A stretch of DNA of 64,000 nucleotides from Pseudomonas reidholzensis (lineage in GTDB: Bacteria; Pseudomonadota; Gammaproteobacteria; Pseudomonadales; Pseudomonadaceae). Location of the stretch: NCBI RefSeq assembly GCF_900536025.1, contig NZ_UNOZ01000002.1, forward strand, positions 496,001 through 560,000, in the 5' to 3' direction. Shown here piece after piece: positions 1-7,395 of the stretch (its first letter is position 1; every line of letters begins with the position of its first letter). Below the pieces are notes generated by a model, which was given only the letters and a program-made list of their open reading frames with translations, had not been told where the DNA came from and searched no databases. Both the position numbers and the translations under genes were made by a program.

Positions 1-1
1 C

Positions 2-259
2 CCGGCACGTCGCGGGGTGTTGGCGGCACGCGATGTCGAGGTGGTGGACGATGCGCTGTTCGCCGATGCCGAGCTGCAACCGGCGCGGCCTCGGCCCAAG
101 CGGCTCAAGGTGATCAAGGCCAAGAGCGGCGCCGACCGGATGAAGGCCGCCACGGCCAAGGCCAGCGGTGGCGGCGGCAAGGTGCTCAAGGATGTGTCGC
201 CACAGGAGGGCGCCGAGGCGATCCTCAAGCTGCTGGTGGAGGAGGGCGTGTTGCGCTAG
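2..259 (+). CDS. Electron transfer flavoprotein beta subunit, C-terminal part (dimethylglycine dehydrogenase-linked)
   Basis: The reading frame is already open at base 2 and runs to a TAG at 257-259, so only the last 85 residues are present. The run RPRPKRLKVIKAKSGADRMK and the closing KLLVEEGVLR match what I know of the C-terminus of the EtfB-like protein encoded last in the Pseudomonas dgcA-dgcB-etfA-etfB group. That pair accepts electrons from dimethylglycine demethylation. The context supports this, because the glycine betaine demethylase genes and the sarcosine oxidase operon follow. The GTG at 17 is an internal codon, not a start. The assignment rests on one end of the protein only. Confidence 0.75.
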   Translation, partial: PARRGVLAARDVEVVDDALFADAELQPARPRPKRLKVIKAKSGADRMKAATAKASGGGGKVLKDVSPQEGAEAILKLLVEEGVLR

Positions 260-291
260 CCGTGCAGCGCACCGGGGCCGCCAGGCGGCCC

Positions 292-510
292 TCAACCCAG
301 CGCCAGGCCCACGTTGAACGCCACCAGGGTCAACCCCTCCAGCTGTGGATCGAACGTCACGCGTTGCCCTTCCAGCAAGGTGACAGTGCCCAGCACCAGG
401 ATCGCGTTACGCGAGACGAAGTAGTCACCACTGCCATCATCGGCGCTGATCATCCCCACGCCGTTGGGCGCGTAAAACCATTTGACGGTACCCGTGACAC
501 GCCTGTGCAT
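292..510 (-). CDS. Divergent cold-shock-domain protein
   Basis: This encodes 72 residues from the ATG at 510, preceded by an AAGG-type ribosome site; an in-frame TTG at 528 would add six residues but looks worse. The N-terminus reads RVTGTVKWFYAPNGVGMI, which aligns with the cold-shock-domain start (TGTVKWFNxxKGFGFI) and its RNP-1 strand. Further on, DYFVSRNAI corresponds to the usual DxFVHxSAI (RNP-2). Two aromatic RNP-1 positions (FGF) are replaced by V and M, and the RNP-2 histidine is missing, so nucleic-acid binding may be weaker or altered. It is a single-gene unit, convergent with the etf gene. Its upstream side faces the DnaA-box region. Confidence 0.7.
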   Translation of the reverse strand: MHRRVTGTVKWFYAPNGVGMISADDGSGDYFVSRNAILVLGTVTLLEGQRVTFDPQLEGLTLVAFNVGLALG

Positions 511-529
511 GAAATCGCCTTGCGGCAAG

Positions 530-1217
530 GTGGGGCTGTTACTTCAGCACACCTCTCAGGCGGCCGAAACTGGCAAAAATGCCAGGTCTCGGCAGCTCAC
601 CGCGCTTACCCCCAATCTCTGTTCGCCACTCTGTGGATAAAGTGTTTGCGCATTGCTGTAGCCCAACAGGGTCAGGGCCTTCAGGGTTATGGTCAAAAAA
701 CGATCAAGTTAAGCAACGGATTTTCATGGCTTTTTTATTTACAACCCGAGGCGGTCTGGTGAAGTTTCCCACAATCGCTGTTGGCGGGTCTGTGGATAAT
801 CTGTTGGGCATCGTCTACAGGGCACGGCTGACAAGGCCTACAGTGGATTGATCAAAAACTGATCGAAACCTCTCGAAAGCTACCGGAGCCACTATAAATA
901 AAGGCTTGTGAGGTTTATCCACAGCGATTTTTCTGCCCCTGCGGATGTTGCACACAAAGTCTGTTGGTGTCTCTGTGGACAAGATGTTCGGGCATCGCTG
1001 TAGGCCACAGTTCCAAAGGGTTGTAGGGTTTTGGTCAATATTTGTACAGGTGGGTGTCCGGGCTTTGCTGTTCCTCGGTTTGAGCGCTGTCCACATAACT
1101 GCTTCATATCCTGTGGATAAATAGAAAAAAGCCGGTTCTGTACCTAGTATTTTTGCCAGTTTTGACTGGCCGTCACGGTTGCTAGCGTGACTCGGTATTT
1201 CCCCAAGGACACTAACT
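530..1217. repeat. Non-coding region with degenerate tandem repeats carrying DnaA boxes
   Basis: No convincing gene lies in these 690 bases. Three degenerate copies of a unit of about 95 bases begin near 613, 771 and 953. Each places a DnaA-type box at the same point, followed by a GCATcGCTGTAG-like block and a GGTCAAAAA-like block. Perfect matches to the DnaA box TTATCCACA or its complement lie at 632-640, 791-799, 915-923 (reverse orientation) and 1112-1120. Near matches lie at 974-982 and 1087-1095. The region is more AT-rich than its neighbours. It also serves as the upstream region of the RHS gene at 1218 and of the cold-shock gene on the other strand. Confidence 0.75.
1155..1191 (+). 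promoter_or_regulatory. Two adjacent stem-loops upstream of the RHS gene
   Basis: GCCAGT (1155-1160) pairs with ACTGGC (1165-1170) across a four-base loop. Immediately after, GTCACG (1172-1177) pairs with CGTGAC (1186-1191). They sit 27-63 bases before the ATG at 1218 and could be operators or a structured leader. Only the symmetry is seen; no known binding motif is matched. Confidence 0.45.
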
Positions 1218-2006
1218 ATGAGTGCTACCTATCTGCTGGGCACCGACCGACAGCAATCGACCTTGTGTGGGAGTGGGTTTGCCGCGCGCGCCTATTCGCC
1301 TTATGGCGCGCCCTCTGCCACGGCAGGGCCTGCCCTGGGATATGCCGGACATCCTCCAGACCCGCTCACCGGGCACCATCACTTGGGCAATGGCTACCGT
1401 GCCTACAATCCGCATCTGCAGCGATTCAACGCGCCAGATCGCCTGAGCCCATTCGACAAGGGGGGGCTCAACAGCTATGCGTACTGCGTCGGTGATCCGA
1501 TTAACCGTCGCGACCCTAGCGGGCACGAACCTGAGTGGTTGTTACCTGCGCTGGCCGTGGCGACCAGCCTGTTCGGCATGTTCTCCTCCGGCCTGAAAAT
1601 ACGCTCGATGTACAAAGTGACGAAAACCTACAAGGCTCGCATCGAGGGCTTTACGCCTGCATCGGCCGAAGCCTCAGTGCCTTTGCCGCGCAAATTGGAT
1701 GCAGCGCTTGCGGGTGTGAGTTTTGTGGCGGGCACGGCCGGGCTGGTCTTGGGTGTCGCGCGAATCGCGAAACCGGGAGAGGAATGGCAATCGTGGGCGC
1801 TTTTTGGCCTGGGATTGTTATCGATGGGCCCTATGGCGATCGATGCTTGGCGATTGCGTGGCGCCAAGCCTTGGGAGCGATATCCCATCATAAGGGGGGA
1901 GCGCCATCAGACGATTCCTGCCTCCGCTCGAACCTCAAGCAACCCTCCGCCGGGAATCAACCTTGACCCTCGGGCCTCGGCGAAATCCATCAGGTCGCCA
2001 GGATAG
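1218..2006 (+). CDS. Orphan RHS-repeat-associated core protein with hydrophobic C-terminal domain
   Basis: This 262-residue protein starts at ATG 1218, with AAGGA about nine bases upstream. Residues 25-105 carry the RHS-associated core: YSPYG near residue 28, LTGHHHLGNGYRAYNP near 50, then FNAPDRLSPFDKGGLNSYAY and GDPINRRDPSG ending near residue 101. In RHS polymorphic toxins this core is where the variable C-terminal effector begins. Here the tail has about three hydrophobic stretches (roughly residues 106-126, 165-188 and 195-213) and a proline/serine-rich end, and I do not recognise a toxin fold. The long N-terminal YD-repeat shell is absent, so this is a short cassette-like form common in pseudomonads. 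No immunity-like gene follows; gbcA lies opposite. Confidence 0.75.
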   Translation: MSATYLLGTDRQQSTLCGSGFAARAYSPYGAPSATAGPALGYAGHPPDPLTGHHHLGNGYRAYNPHLQRFNAPDRLSPFDKGGLNSYAYCVGDPINRRDPSGHEPEWLLPALAVATSLFGMFSSGLKIRSMYKVTKTYKARIEGFTPASAEASVPLPRKLDAALAGVSFVAGTAGLVLGVARIAKPGEEWQSWALFGLGLLSMGPMAIDAWRLRGAKPWERYPIIRGERHQTIPASARTSSNPPPGINLDPRASAKSIRSPG

Positions 2007-2010
2007 CCAA

Positions 2011-2030
2011 ACAGCGGCGGGCGCCGCTGT
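2011..2030 (+). terminator. Hairpin after the RHS gene
   Basis: ACAGCGGC at 2011-2018 pairs with GCCGCTGT at 2023-2030 across a four-base loop, directly after the RHS stop codon and before the convergent gbcA stop. There is no clear T-tract, so factor-independent termination is uncertain. Confidence 0.4.
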
Positions 2031-2048
2031 CGGCCTGCAGAACGCGCG

Positions 2049-3341
2049 TTACTGCGCCTTCACTTCCTTCAGGTAAGGCGCCGGCTCCGCCCCGAGGTTC
2101 TCCAGCACCCGCTGGCTGTACCAGTCGATGAAGTTCACCACGCCAAACTCATAGGTCTTCGAATACGGCCCAGGCTGGTACGCCGTGGAGTTGATCCCGC
2201 GCTGGTTCTCTTCCGCCAGGCGGCGGTCCTGGTCGTTGGTCGCGTCCCACACCTTGCGCATCTGCTCAGGGTCGTAATCGACGCCTTCGACCGCGTCCTT
2301 GTGCACCAGCCACTTGGTGGTGACCAGGGTCTCCTGGGCGCTGATCGGCCACACGGTGAAGACGATCATGTGATCGCCCATGCAGTGGTTCCACGAGTGC
2401 GGCAGGTGCAGGATGCGCATCGAGCCGAGGTCGGGGTTCTTGATCCGCCCCATCAGCTTCTTGCACGCCTGCTTGCCGTCCATGGTCATCGACACGGTGC
2501 CCTTGAGCAGCGGCATGCGCACGATGCGGTTACGCAGGCCGTGGCTCTTGTGCAGGTAGGGGATCTTTTCGGCGTCCCAGGCGGCGGCCGAGGCGGCCAC
2601 GTGGTCCTTGAAGGCCTGGTCGGCGCGTGGGTCTTCGGTGTCGTCCCACTCGAGCAGGGTCTTCAGCAGCTCAGGGTGCGAGCCGCTGCAGTGGTAGCAC
2701 TCGCGGTTGTTTTCCAGCACCAGCTTCCAGTTGGCCTTTTCCAGCAACTGGGTCTGCACCGCGATCTTGGTGTTCTCCATGTCGTACGGTTCCATGTAAT
2801 GGTCCAGCGTGGCCAGGAACTCGTCGATGGCGGGCGGGTTTTCCGCCAGGCTGATGAAGATGTAGCCACCTGCGACCTTCACGTTCACAGGCTTGAGGCC
2901 GTACTCCTTCATGTCGAAGTCGGCGCCCATCTCGGTGCCGGCGAACAGCAGGCGGCCGTCCAGCTCGTAGGTCCACTGGTGGTAATGGCAGACCAGCTTG
3001 GCCACCTTGCCCTTGTCGCTGGTGCACAGGCGCGAGCCGCGGTGGCGGCAGACGTTGTGGAAGGCATGCACCTTGCCTTCGGCGCCACGGATGACGATGA
3101 TCGGGTTCTTGCCGATCTGCAGGGTGATGAAGTTGCCCTTGGCCGGGATCTCGCTGGTCATGCCGGCGATCAGCCACTCCTTGTGGAAGATCTCCTGCAT
3201 GTCGATCTGGAACAGACGCTCGTCGGTGTAGAACGGCTGGGGCAGCGAGTAGGTGCGCTCGCGGGTCTGCAGCATCTCGGCGGTGGCCTTGCGTGCAGCT
3301 TCCAGTGGATCGCCCAGGCTCAGGGTTGCGGTGACGTCCAT
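2049..3341 (-). CDS. gbcA: Glycine betaine monooxygenase, Rieske oxygenase subunit
   Basis: This is the 430-residue terminal oxygenase that converts glycine betaine to dimethylglycine plus formaldehyde. The start is the ATG at 3341, preceded by GAGGAT; a longer open frame to 3602 lacks a ribosome site and runs through the regulatory region. The Rieske [2Fe-2S] ligands are visible as C98, H100, C118 and H121 (CRHRG ... CHYH). The mononuclear iron site follows in ENNRECYHCSGSHPEL near residue 220. It is divergent from gbcB, the reductase partner. It belongs with the ETF, sox and fdh genes of this window. Orthologues in P. aeruginosa are activated by the AraC-type regulator GbdR, so a site is expected upstream. 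Confidence 0.93.
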   Translation of the reverse strand: MDVTATLSLGDPLEAARKATAEMLQTRERTYSLPQPFYTDERLFQIDMQEIFHKEWLIAGMTSEIPAKGNFITLQIGKNPIIVIRGAEGKVHAFHNVCRHRGSRLCTSDKGKVAKLVCHYHQWTYELDGRLLFAGTEMGADFDMKEYGLKPVNVKVAGGYIFISLAENPPAIDEFLATLDHYMEPYDMENTKIAVQTQLLEKANWKLVLENNRECYHCSGSHPELLKTLLEWDDTEDPRADQAFKDHVAASAAAWDAEKIPYLHKSHGLRNRIVRMPLLKGTVSMTMDGKQACKKLMGRIKNPDLGSMRILHLPHSWNHCMGDHMIVFTVWPISAQETLVTTKWLVHKDAVEGVDYDPEQMRKVWDATNDQDRRLAEENQRGINSTAYQPGPYSKTYEFGVVNFIDWYSQRVLENLGAEPAPYLKEVKAQ

Positions 3342-3634
3342 CGTTTTATCCTCATGGCCGATAAGGGCCGGCGAAAGGTGGCTAATCGTTATTGTGGTTG
3401 GCGCAAGGCACGTGCAAAAAACATCAGGTCCATTTGCCGTGGAGTGTGCGATTACCCGCGCCTCGATCCGTATCCATGGGCGACATGGCCGAATCGAATT
3501 CCGACGCGCCAGCCCTTGTCCAGCGGGGCTGGTCGCGATAAGCACGCCGATGTCGCTGGCAGGAAAGTGCCAGCCCCCGCGCTTGAGCATTATCGGAGCC
3601 ATAAAAGGCCGGTAGTCGGCCGCTGGAGAAGAAC
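3342..3634. promoter_or_regulatory. Divergent gbcA/gbcB promoter region
   Basis: These 293 bases separate the divergent gbcA and gbcB starts. A perfect palindrome, GCTGGCA (3555-3561) and TGCCAGC (3568-3574) with a six-base spacer, lies 60 bases before gbcB. It is a plausible operator or part of an activator site. GbdR control is known for the orthologous pair, but I cannot confirm its motif by eye. Confidence 0.5.
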
Positions 3635-4735
3635 ATGTCCGATACCTTCCTCAACCCGGTCAGCACCCAGACCTGGGCCAATGGCCGCCACATCGTGCGC
3701 TGCGTCAAGGTCATCCAGGAAACCTGGGATGTACGCACCTTCTGCTTCATGGCCGACCAGCCGATCATGTTCTTCTTCAAGCCGGGCCAGTTCGTCACCC
3801 TGGAGCTTGAGATCGACGGCAAGCAGGTGATGCGCTCGTACACCATCTCCAGCTCGCCGTCGGTGCCGTACAGCTTCTCCATCACCGTCAAGCGGGTGCC
3901 GGGCGGGCATGTCTCCAACCACCTGCACGACACCATGCACGAAGGGGCCGAGCTGCCGGTGCACGGGCCGGTGGGGCTGTTCAATGCCATCGATTTCCCG
4001 GCGCCCAAGGTGCTCTACCTGAGCGGCGGTGTGGGGATCACTCCGGTGATGTCGATGGCCCGTTGGTTCTATGACACCAACGCCAATGTCGACATGGTCT
4101 TCGTGCACAGCGCGCGTTCACCGAAAGACATCATCTTCCACCGCGAGCTGGAGCAGATGGCCTCGCGGATCCCCAACTTCAGCCTGCATATCATTTGCGA
4201 GAAGCACGGGCTGGGCGAGCCGTGGGCCGGGTATCGCGGCTACCTGAACCAGCGCCTGATGGAGCTGATAGCGCCGGACTACATGGAGCGCACGGTGTTC
4301 TGCTGCGGGCCGACGCCCTACATGAGCGCGGTCAAGCGCATGCTCGAAGCGGTCGGCTTCGACATGAAGAACTACCACGAGGAGTCGTTTGGCGCGACGC
4401 CGGCCGAGGCCAAGGCGGATGCGGTGGAGCATGCCGAGCAGGCGGCGGATGCGCCGGAAGTGGACCTGTCGGATCTGAACCTGGTGGAGTTCGTCGGCAG
4501 CGACAAGAGCATTCGCGTGGCCCCGGGCGAGACCGTGCATGCGGCGGCGGCCAAAGTCGGGCTGATGATTCCCAAGGCCTGCGGGATGGGCATCTGCGGG
4601 ACCTGCAAGGTGCTCAAGCTGGGCGGCGAGGTGGAGATGGAGCACAACGGCGGGATTACCGAGGACGACGAGGCCGAGGGCTACATCCTGTCGTGCTGCA
4701 GCGTGCCGAAAGGGGATGTGCGGATCGAATATTGA
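3635..4735 (+). CDS. gbcB: Glycine betaine monooxygenase, reductase subunit
   Basis: This 366-residue protein starts at ATG 3635 after GGAGAAG. It has a ferredoxin-reductase FAD domain (MRSYTISSSPS, the RxYS flavin motif, near residue 65), then an NAD-binding domain (LSGGVGITPVMSM near residue 129 and the FCCGPTPYM motif near residue 228). The C-terminal plant-type [2Fe-2S] ferredoxin domain has cysteines in CGMGICGTC and a fourth in ILSCCS. It passes electrons from NADH to the GbcA Rieske centre. The gene stands alone and ends before a repeat-rich stretch shared with the convergent chemoreceptor gene. Confidence 0.93.
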   Translation: MSDTFLNPVSTQTWANGRHIVRCVKVIQETWDVRTFCFMADQPIMFFFKPGQFVTLELEIDGKQVMRSYTISSSPSVPYSFSITVKRVPGGHVSNHLHDTMHEGAELPVHGPVGLFNAIDFPAPKVLYLSGGVGITPVMSMARWFYDTNANVDMVFVHSARSPKDIIFHRELEQMASRIPNFSLHIICEKHGLGEPWAGYRGYLNQRLMELIAPDYMERTVFCCGPTPYMSAVKRMLEAVGFDMKNYHEESFGATPAEAKADAVEHAEQAADAPEVDLSDLNLVEFVGSDKSIRVAPGETVHAAAAKVGLMIPKACGMGICGTCKVLKLGGEVEMEHNGGITEDDEAEGYILSCCSVPKGDVRIEY

Positions 4736-4812
4736 GCTTCAAGCGTTGAGCTTCAAGCCGCAAGTAACAGCCGGTTGTACGCCGATCTGCTGTTTCTTGT
4801 AGCTTGAAGCTC
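4736..4812. terminator. Inverted-repeat region between convergent genes
   Basis: GAGCTTCAAGC occurs twice just after gbcB (from 4734 and from about 4748), and its complement GCTTGAAGCTC occurs at 4802-4812. The arms could form a long imperfect hairpin of about 60 bases between the convergent gbcB and chemoreceptor stops, serving as a two-way terminator. No strong T-tract is seen. Confidence 0.45.
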
Positions 4813-4831
4813 ATGGCTTGCAGCTGCTGTC

Positions 4832-6457
4832 TCAGGTACGGAAGCGCGCCACCAAACCGTTCAAATCCACCGCCAGGCGCGACAGCTCGGCACTGGCCGC
4901 GCTGGTCTGGTGGGCGCCGGTTGCGCTCTGCACCGACAGGTCATTGATGTTGACCAGGTTGCGGTCCACTTCCCGCGCCACCTGCGCCTGCTCTTCGGCC
5001 GCACTGGCGATCACCAGGTTACGCTCGTTGATCTGCGCCACCGCACCGGCGATGGTGTCCAGCGCCAGGCCCGCGCCGCGGGCGATGTTCAGGGTCGATT
5101 CGGCGCGCTCGGTGCTGGTACGCATCGAGTCCACCGCCTCTTCGGTACCACCCTGGATGGTGCCGATCATCCGCTCGATCTCGCTGGTCGACTGCTGGGT
5201 GCGGTGAGCCAGTGCACGTACCTCATCCGCCACCACGGCAAAACCACGGCCAGCCTCACCGGCACGCGCGGCTTCGATCGCGGCGTTCAGCGCCAGCAGG
5301 TTGGTCTGGTCGGCCAGGCCGCGGATCACATCGAGTACCTTGCCGATATCGCGCGACTGCTCCGCCAGGTGGGTGATCAGCTTGCCGGTGGCCTGCACAT
5401 CACCGCTCATGCGTTCGATGGCACCGACGGTCTCCATCACCAGGTCACGCCCATCACCGGCCGAACGGCTGGCTTCGGCGGAGGCCTCGGAGGTGCTCAC
5501 GGCGTTGCGTGCGACTTCTTCCACGGCGCTGGTCATTTCGGTGACGGCGGTGGCCGCCTGTTCGATTTCATTGTTCTGCTGCTGCAGGCCACGCGCGCTC
5601 TCGTCGGTGACACTGTTGAGCTCTTCGGCGGCCGAGGCCAGCTGAGTGGCGGAGCCGGCGATCAGGTGCAGGGTGTCGCGCAGTTTGTCCTGCATGCGCC
5701 CCATGGCCCGCAGCAGGCGTGCGGCTTCGTCGGTGCCCTCGGCACGAATGACCTGGGTCAGGTCGCCGTCGGCCACGCGCTCGGCAGCCTGCAGCGCGTC
5801 GTCGATCGGTTTGACGATGCTGCGGGTCAGCAGCAGGGCGCAGAGCAAGGTCAGTGCGGTGGCGGCGATCAACAGGCCGATCACCAGGGTAAAGGCGCTC
5901 GAGTACTGGCTGGCGGCGGTCTGGTTGGTCTGGCGGGTCTGCTCGGTGTTGATCCGTACCAGGTTCTCCATGACCTTGTTGATCTGCTCGGAGTTGGCCA
6001 GCAGGTCACGGTTGAGCAGGTCGCCGAGCTCCTCCAGGCGGTTGGTCTGGCTCAGGGTGCGCATGCGCGACTCGAGCTGGCGGTACTGGCCGAGCAGTTG
6101 CACGTACTGATCGTAGGCGGCTTGCTCGTCGGCCGCGCTGATCAGCGGCTCGTACGCGCGCTTGGCCTGGTCGATCTGGGTATTGCGCTCGTCGAGCAGG
6201 CGCAGGGTCTCCTGCTGGGTGGCCGGCTCGCGGTTGATCAGCAGCCGGTACGACAGGCTGCGCAGGCGCAGGTTGAGCGCGTTGAGCTCATCGAGGGTCT
6301 TGATGCTCGGCACGCTGATGCTCTCGATAGCCACCCCGGCCTGGCGAATGTTGCCCATCTGGATCAGCGAAAAGACGCCAAGGCCGAGCATCAGCACGCC
6401 GATCAGGGCGAATCCGAGCAGCGCGCGCGGGGCGATATTCATGTTGCGTAGGGACAT
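4832..6457 (-). CDS. Methyl-accepting chemotaxis protein with four-helix-bundle sensor
   Basis: This is a 541-residue chemoreceptor. A first membrane segment (about residues 11-33) is followed by a periplasmic helical region of about 150 residues, rich in L, E, Q and R, typical of a four-helix-bundle ligand domain. A second membrane segment lies at about 190-212 and a HAMP domain follows ([22 protein letters not shown]). The signalling hairpin tip is visible ([21 protein letters not shown] ... [16 protein letters not shown]). There is no C-terminal CheR-binding pentapeptide. The start at 6457 has only a weak ribosome site; an ATG at 6442 is an alternative. The ligand cannot be told from sequence. 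Its position beside gbcB suggests, but does not show, a link to quaternary-amine chemotaxis. Confidence 0.88.
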   Translation of the reverse strand: MSLRNMNIAPRALLGFALIGVLMLGLGVFSLIQMGNIRQAGVAIESISVPSIKTLDELNALNLRLRSLSYRLLINREPATQQETLRLLDERNTQIDQAKRAYEPLISAADEQAAYDQYVQLLGQYRQLESRMRTLSQTNRLEELGDLLNRDLLANSEQINKVMENLVRINTEQTRQTNQTAASQYSSAFTLVIGLLIAATALTLLCALLLTRSIVKPIDDALQAAERVADGDLTQVIRAEGTDEAARLLRAMGRMQDKLRDTLHLIAGSATQLASAAEELNSVTDESARGLQQQNNEIEQAATAVTEMTSAVEEVARNAVSTSEASAEASRSAGDGRDLVMETVGAIERMSGDVQATGKLITHLAEQSRDIGKVLDVIRGLADQTNLLALNAAIEAARAGEAGRGFAVVADEVRALAHRTQQSTSEIERMIGTIQGGTEEAVDSMRTSTERAESTLNIARGAGLALDTIAGAVAQINERNLVIASAAEEQAQVAREVDRNLVNINDLSVQSATGAHQTSAASAELSRLAVDLNGLVARFRT

Positions 6458-6744
6458 GGTGGGGGAGCATCCAGAGGAGGAAGAGGGGCGCGGGGGCCTT
6501 TGCGACGAAACAAGACCTACTGAGCTATCGGTCGTGACCGGCCAGTCTTGAGTCGACGGCGATGAAAACTGCGTACTGGCCAGGTGTTTTCCTGACCGGC
6601 GGTTGACCCAGGTCGGAACAAGGTTGGCGATCCCCGGTCAATCTGCCCAGGCTGAAGCCTTTTGATCCCGATATTTAATGGCGGGGGCGCGTGCTGTTCT
6701 TTATCCTGTGCGCCCTTTGCAACAACCCGAGATAGACAGACCCC

Positions 6745-6975
6745 ATGTTGGAAACCTCCCTGAATCAACTCGAGCAACTGGTCACCGACCTGATGCAGAA
6801 AAACGCCCAGCTGAGCGAGCAGAATGCCGCCGTCGCCCAGCAACTGGCCCAGGCCAAAGAAGAAAACGACAGTCTGCAGCTGTCGCTGATGGAACATGAA
6901 GAGAAAAACGGTGCCGCCGCCGCGCGCATCCAGGCCCTGGTCGAGCGTGCTAGCGCCGGTGTCGTCAACGCATGA
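6745..6975 (+). CDS. Small coiled-coil protein, ZapB/TIGR02449-like
   Basis: This encodes 76 residues with near-continuous heptad character (LNQLEQLVTDLMQKNAQLSE and on to about residue 66), like the small coiled-coil proteins encoded just before zapA in pseudomonads. The stop overlaps the start of the zapA-like gene by four bases (ATGA at 6972-6975), so the two are translationally coupled. It differs clearly from the usual protein of that position as I remember it, so it is probably a paralogue. Its role is inferred from its neighbour only. Confidence 0.65.
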   Translation: MLETSLNQLEQLVTDLMQKNAQLSEQNAAVAQQLAQAKEENDSLQLSLMEHEEKNGAAAARIQALVERASAGVVNA

Positions 6976-7274
6976 AACTGCAAGCGCAGCCGATCAATGT
7001 CGTGTCGATCCTAGGCAGCGACTACTCGATCAAGGCGCCCGAAGGCCAGGAAGAGACCCTGTCGCAGGCTGTGCGGATGCTCAACACCGCCTTGGCTGAA
7101 ACCAAGCGTCAGTACCCGACCCTGATCGGCGACAAGCTGCTGGTGCTGGCAGCGTTGAACCTGTGCTCCAAGCAGATCGAACTGCAGAAAGCCCATCAGC
7201 AGACGCTCGAGCGCACCCAGGCGCAGATCGACGCTACTGTCGATGCCATCGTCCGGACGATCGGCGAAGCCTGA
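6972..7274 (+). CDS. ZapA-family cell division protein, probable paralogue
   Basis: This 100-residue protein has the ZapA layout. An N-terminal strand region (INVVSILGSDYSIKAPEGQE) with the typical ILG-x-Y-x-I-K pattern leads into helices with LVLAALNLCSKQIELQKA, then a C-terminal coiled coil. ZapA binds and bundles FtsZ at midcell. The usual Pseudomonas zapA is followed by the 6S RNA and a 5-formyl-tetrahydrofolate cyclo-ligase gene. Here neither follows; instead there is a terminator and a chemoreceptor. The sequence also differs from the canonical protein as I recall it, so I treat it as a second family member. Confidence 0.75.
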   Translation: MKLQAQPINVVSILGSDYSIKAPEGQEETLSQAVRMLNTALAETKRQYPTLIGDKLLVLAALNLCSKQIELQKAHQQTLERTQAQIDATVDAIVRTIGEA

Positions 7275-7278
7275 ATAT

Positions 7279-7303
7279 TTTGGGGCTGCGCAGCAGCCCC
7301 AAT
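7279..7303 (+). terminator. Terminator of the zapA-like pair
   Basis: TTGGGGCTGC (7280-7289) pairs with GCAGCCCCAA (7293-7302) only five bases after the stop codon. The stem is strong and GC-rich and is followed by a short T-containing stretch. The GGGGCTGC arm is the same as in the outer hairpins of several REP clusters in this window. Confidence 0.65.
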
Positions 7304-7395
7304 CGTTTCTGGAATATTGTCACAGTAATCTGGAATAACTGGATACGTAAGTGTATACACTTCCCCCAAAACAATATTTGGCGGGGAGCAAGGGC

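Noticed and set aside
3556..3571. Sigma-54 promoter suggested by TGGCAGGAAAGTGCC
   Set aside because: The GG and GC pairs are 11 bases apart rather than 12, and the dyad symmetry explains the sequence better.
3342..3602. Upstream extension of gbcA to an ATG at 3602
   Set aside because: It would cover the divergent control region. The ATG at 3341 has GAGGAT at good spacing and the usual N-terminus.
7275..7395. 6S RNA gene, expected after zapA
   Set aside because: Only a short terminator and an AT-rich promoter-like stretch are present; there is no room for a 6S-like RNA of about 180 bases.
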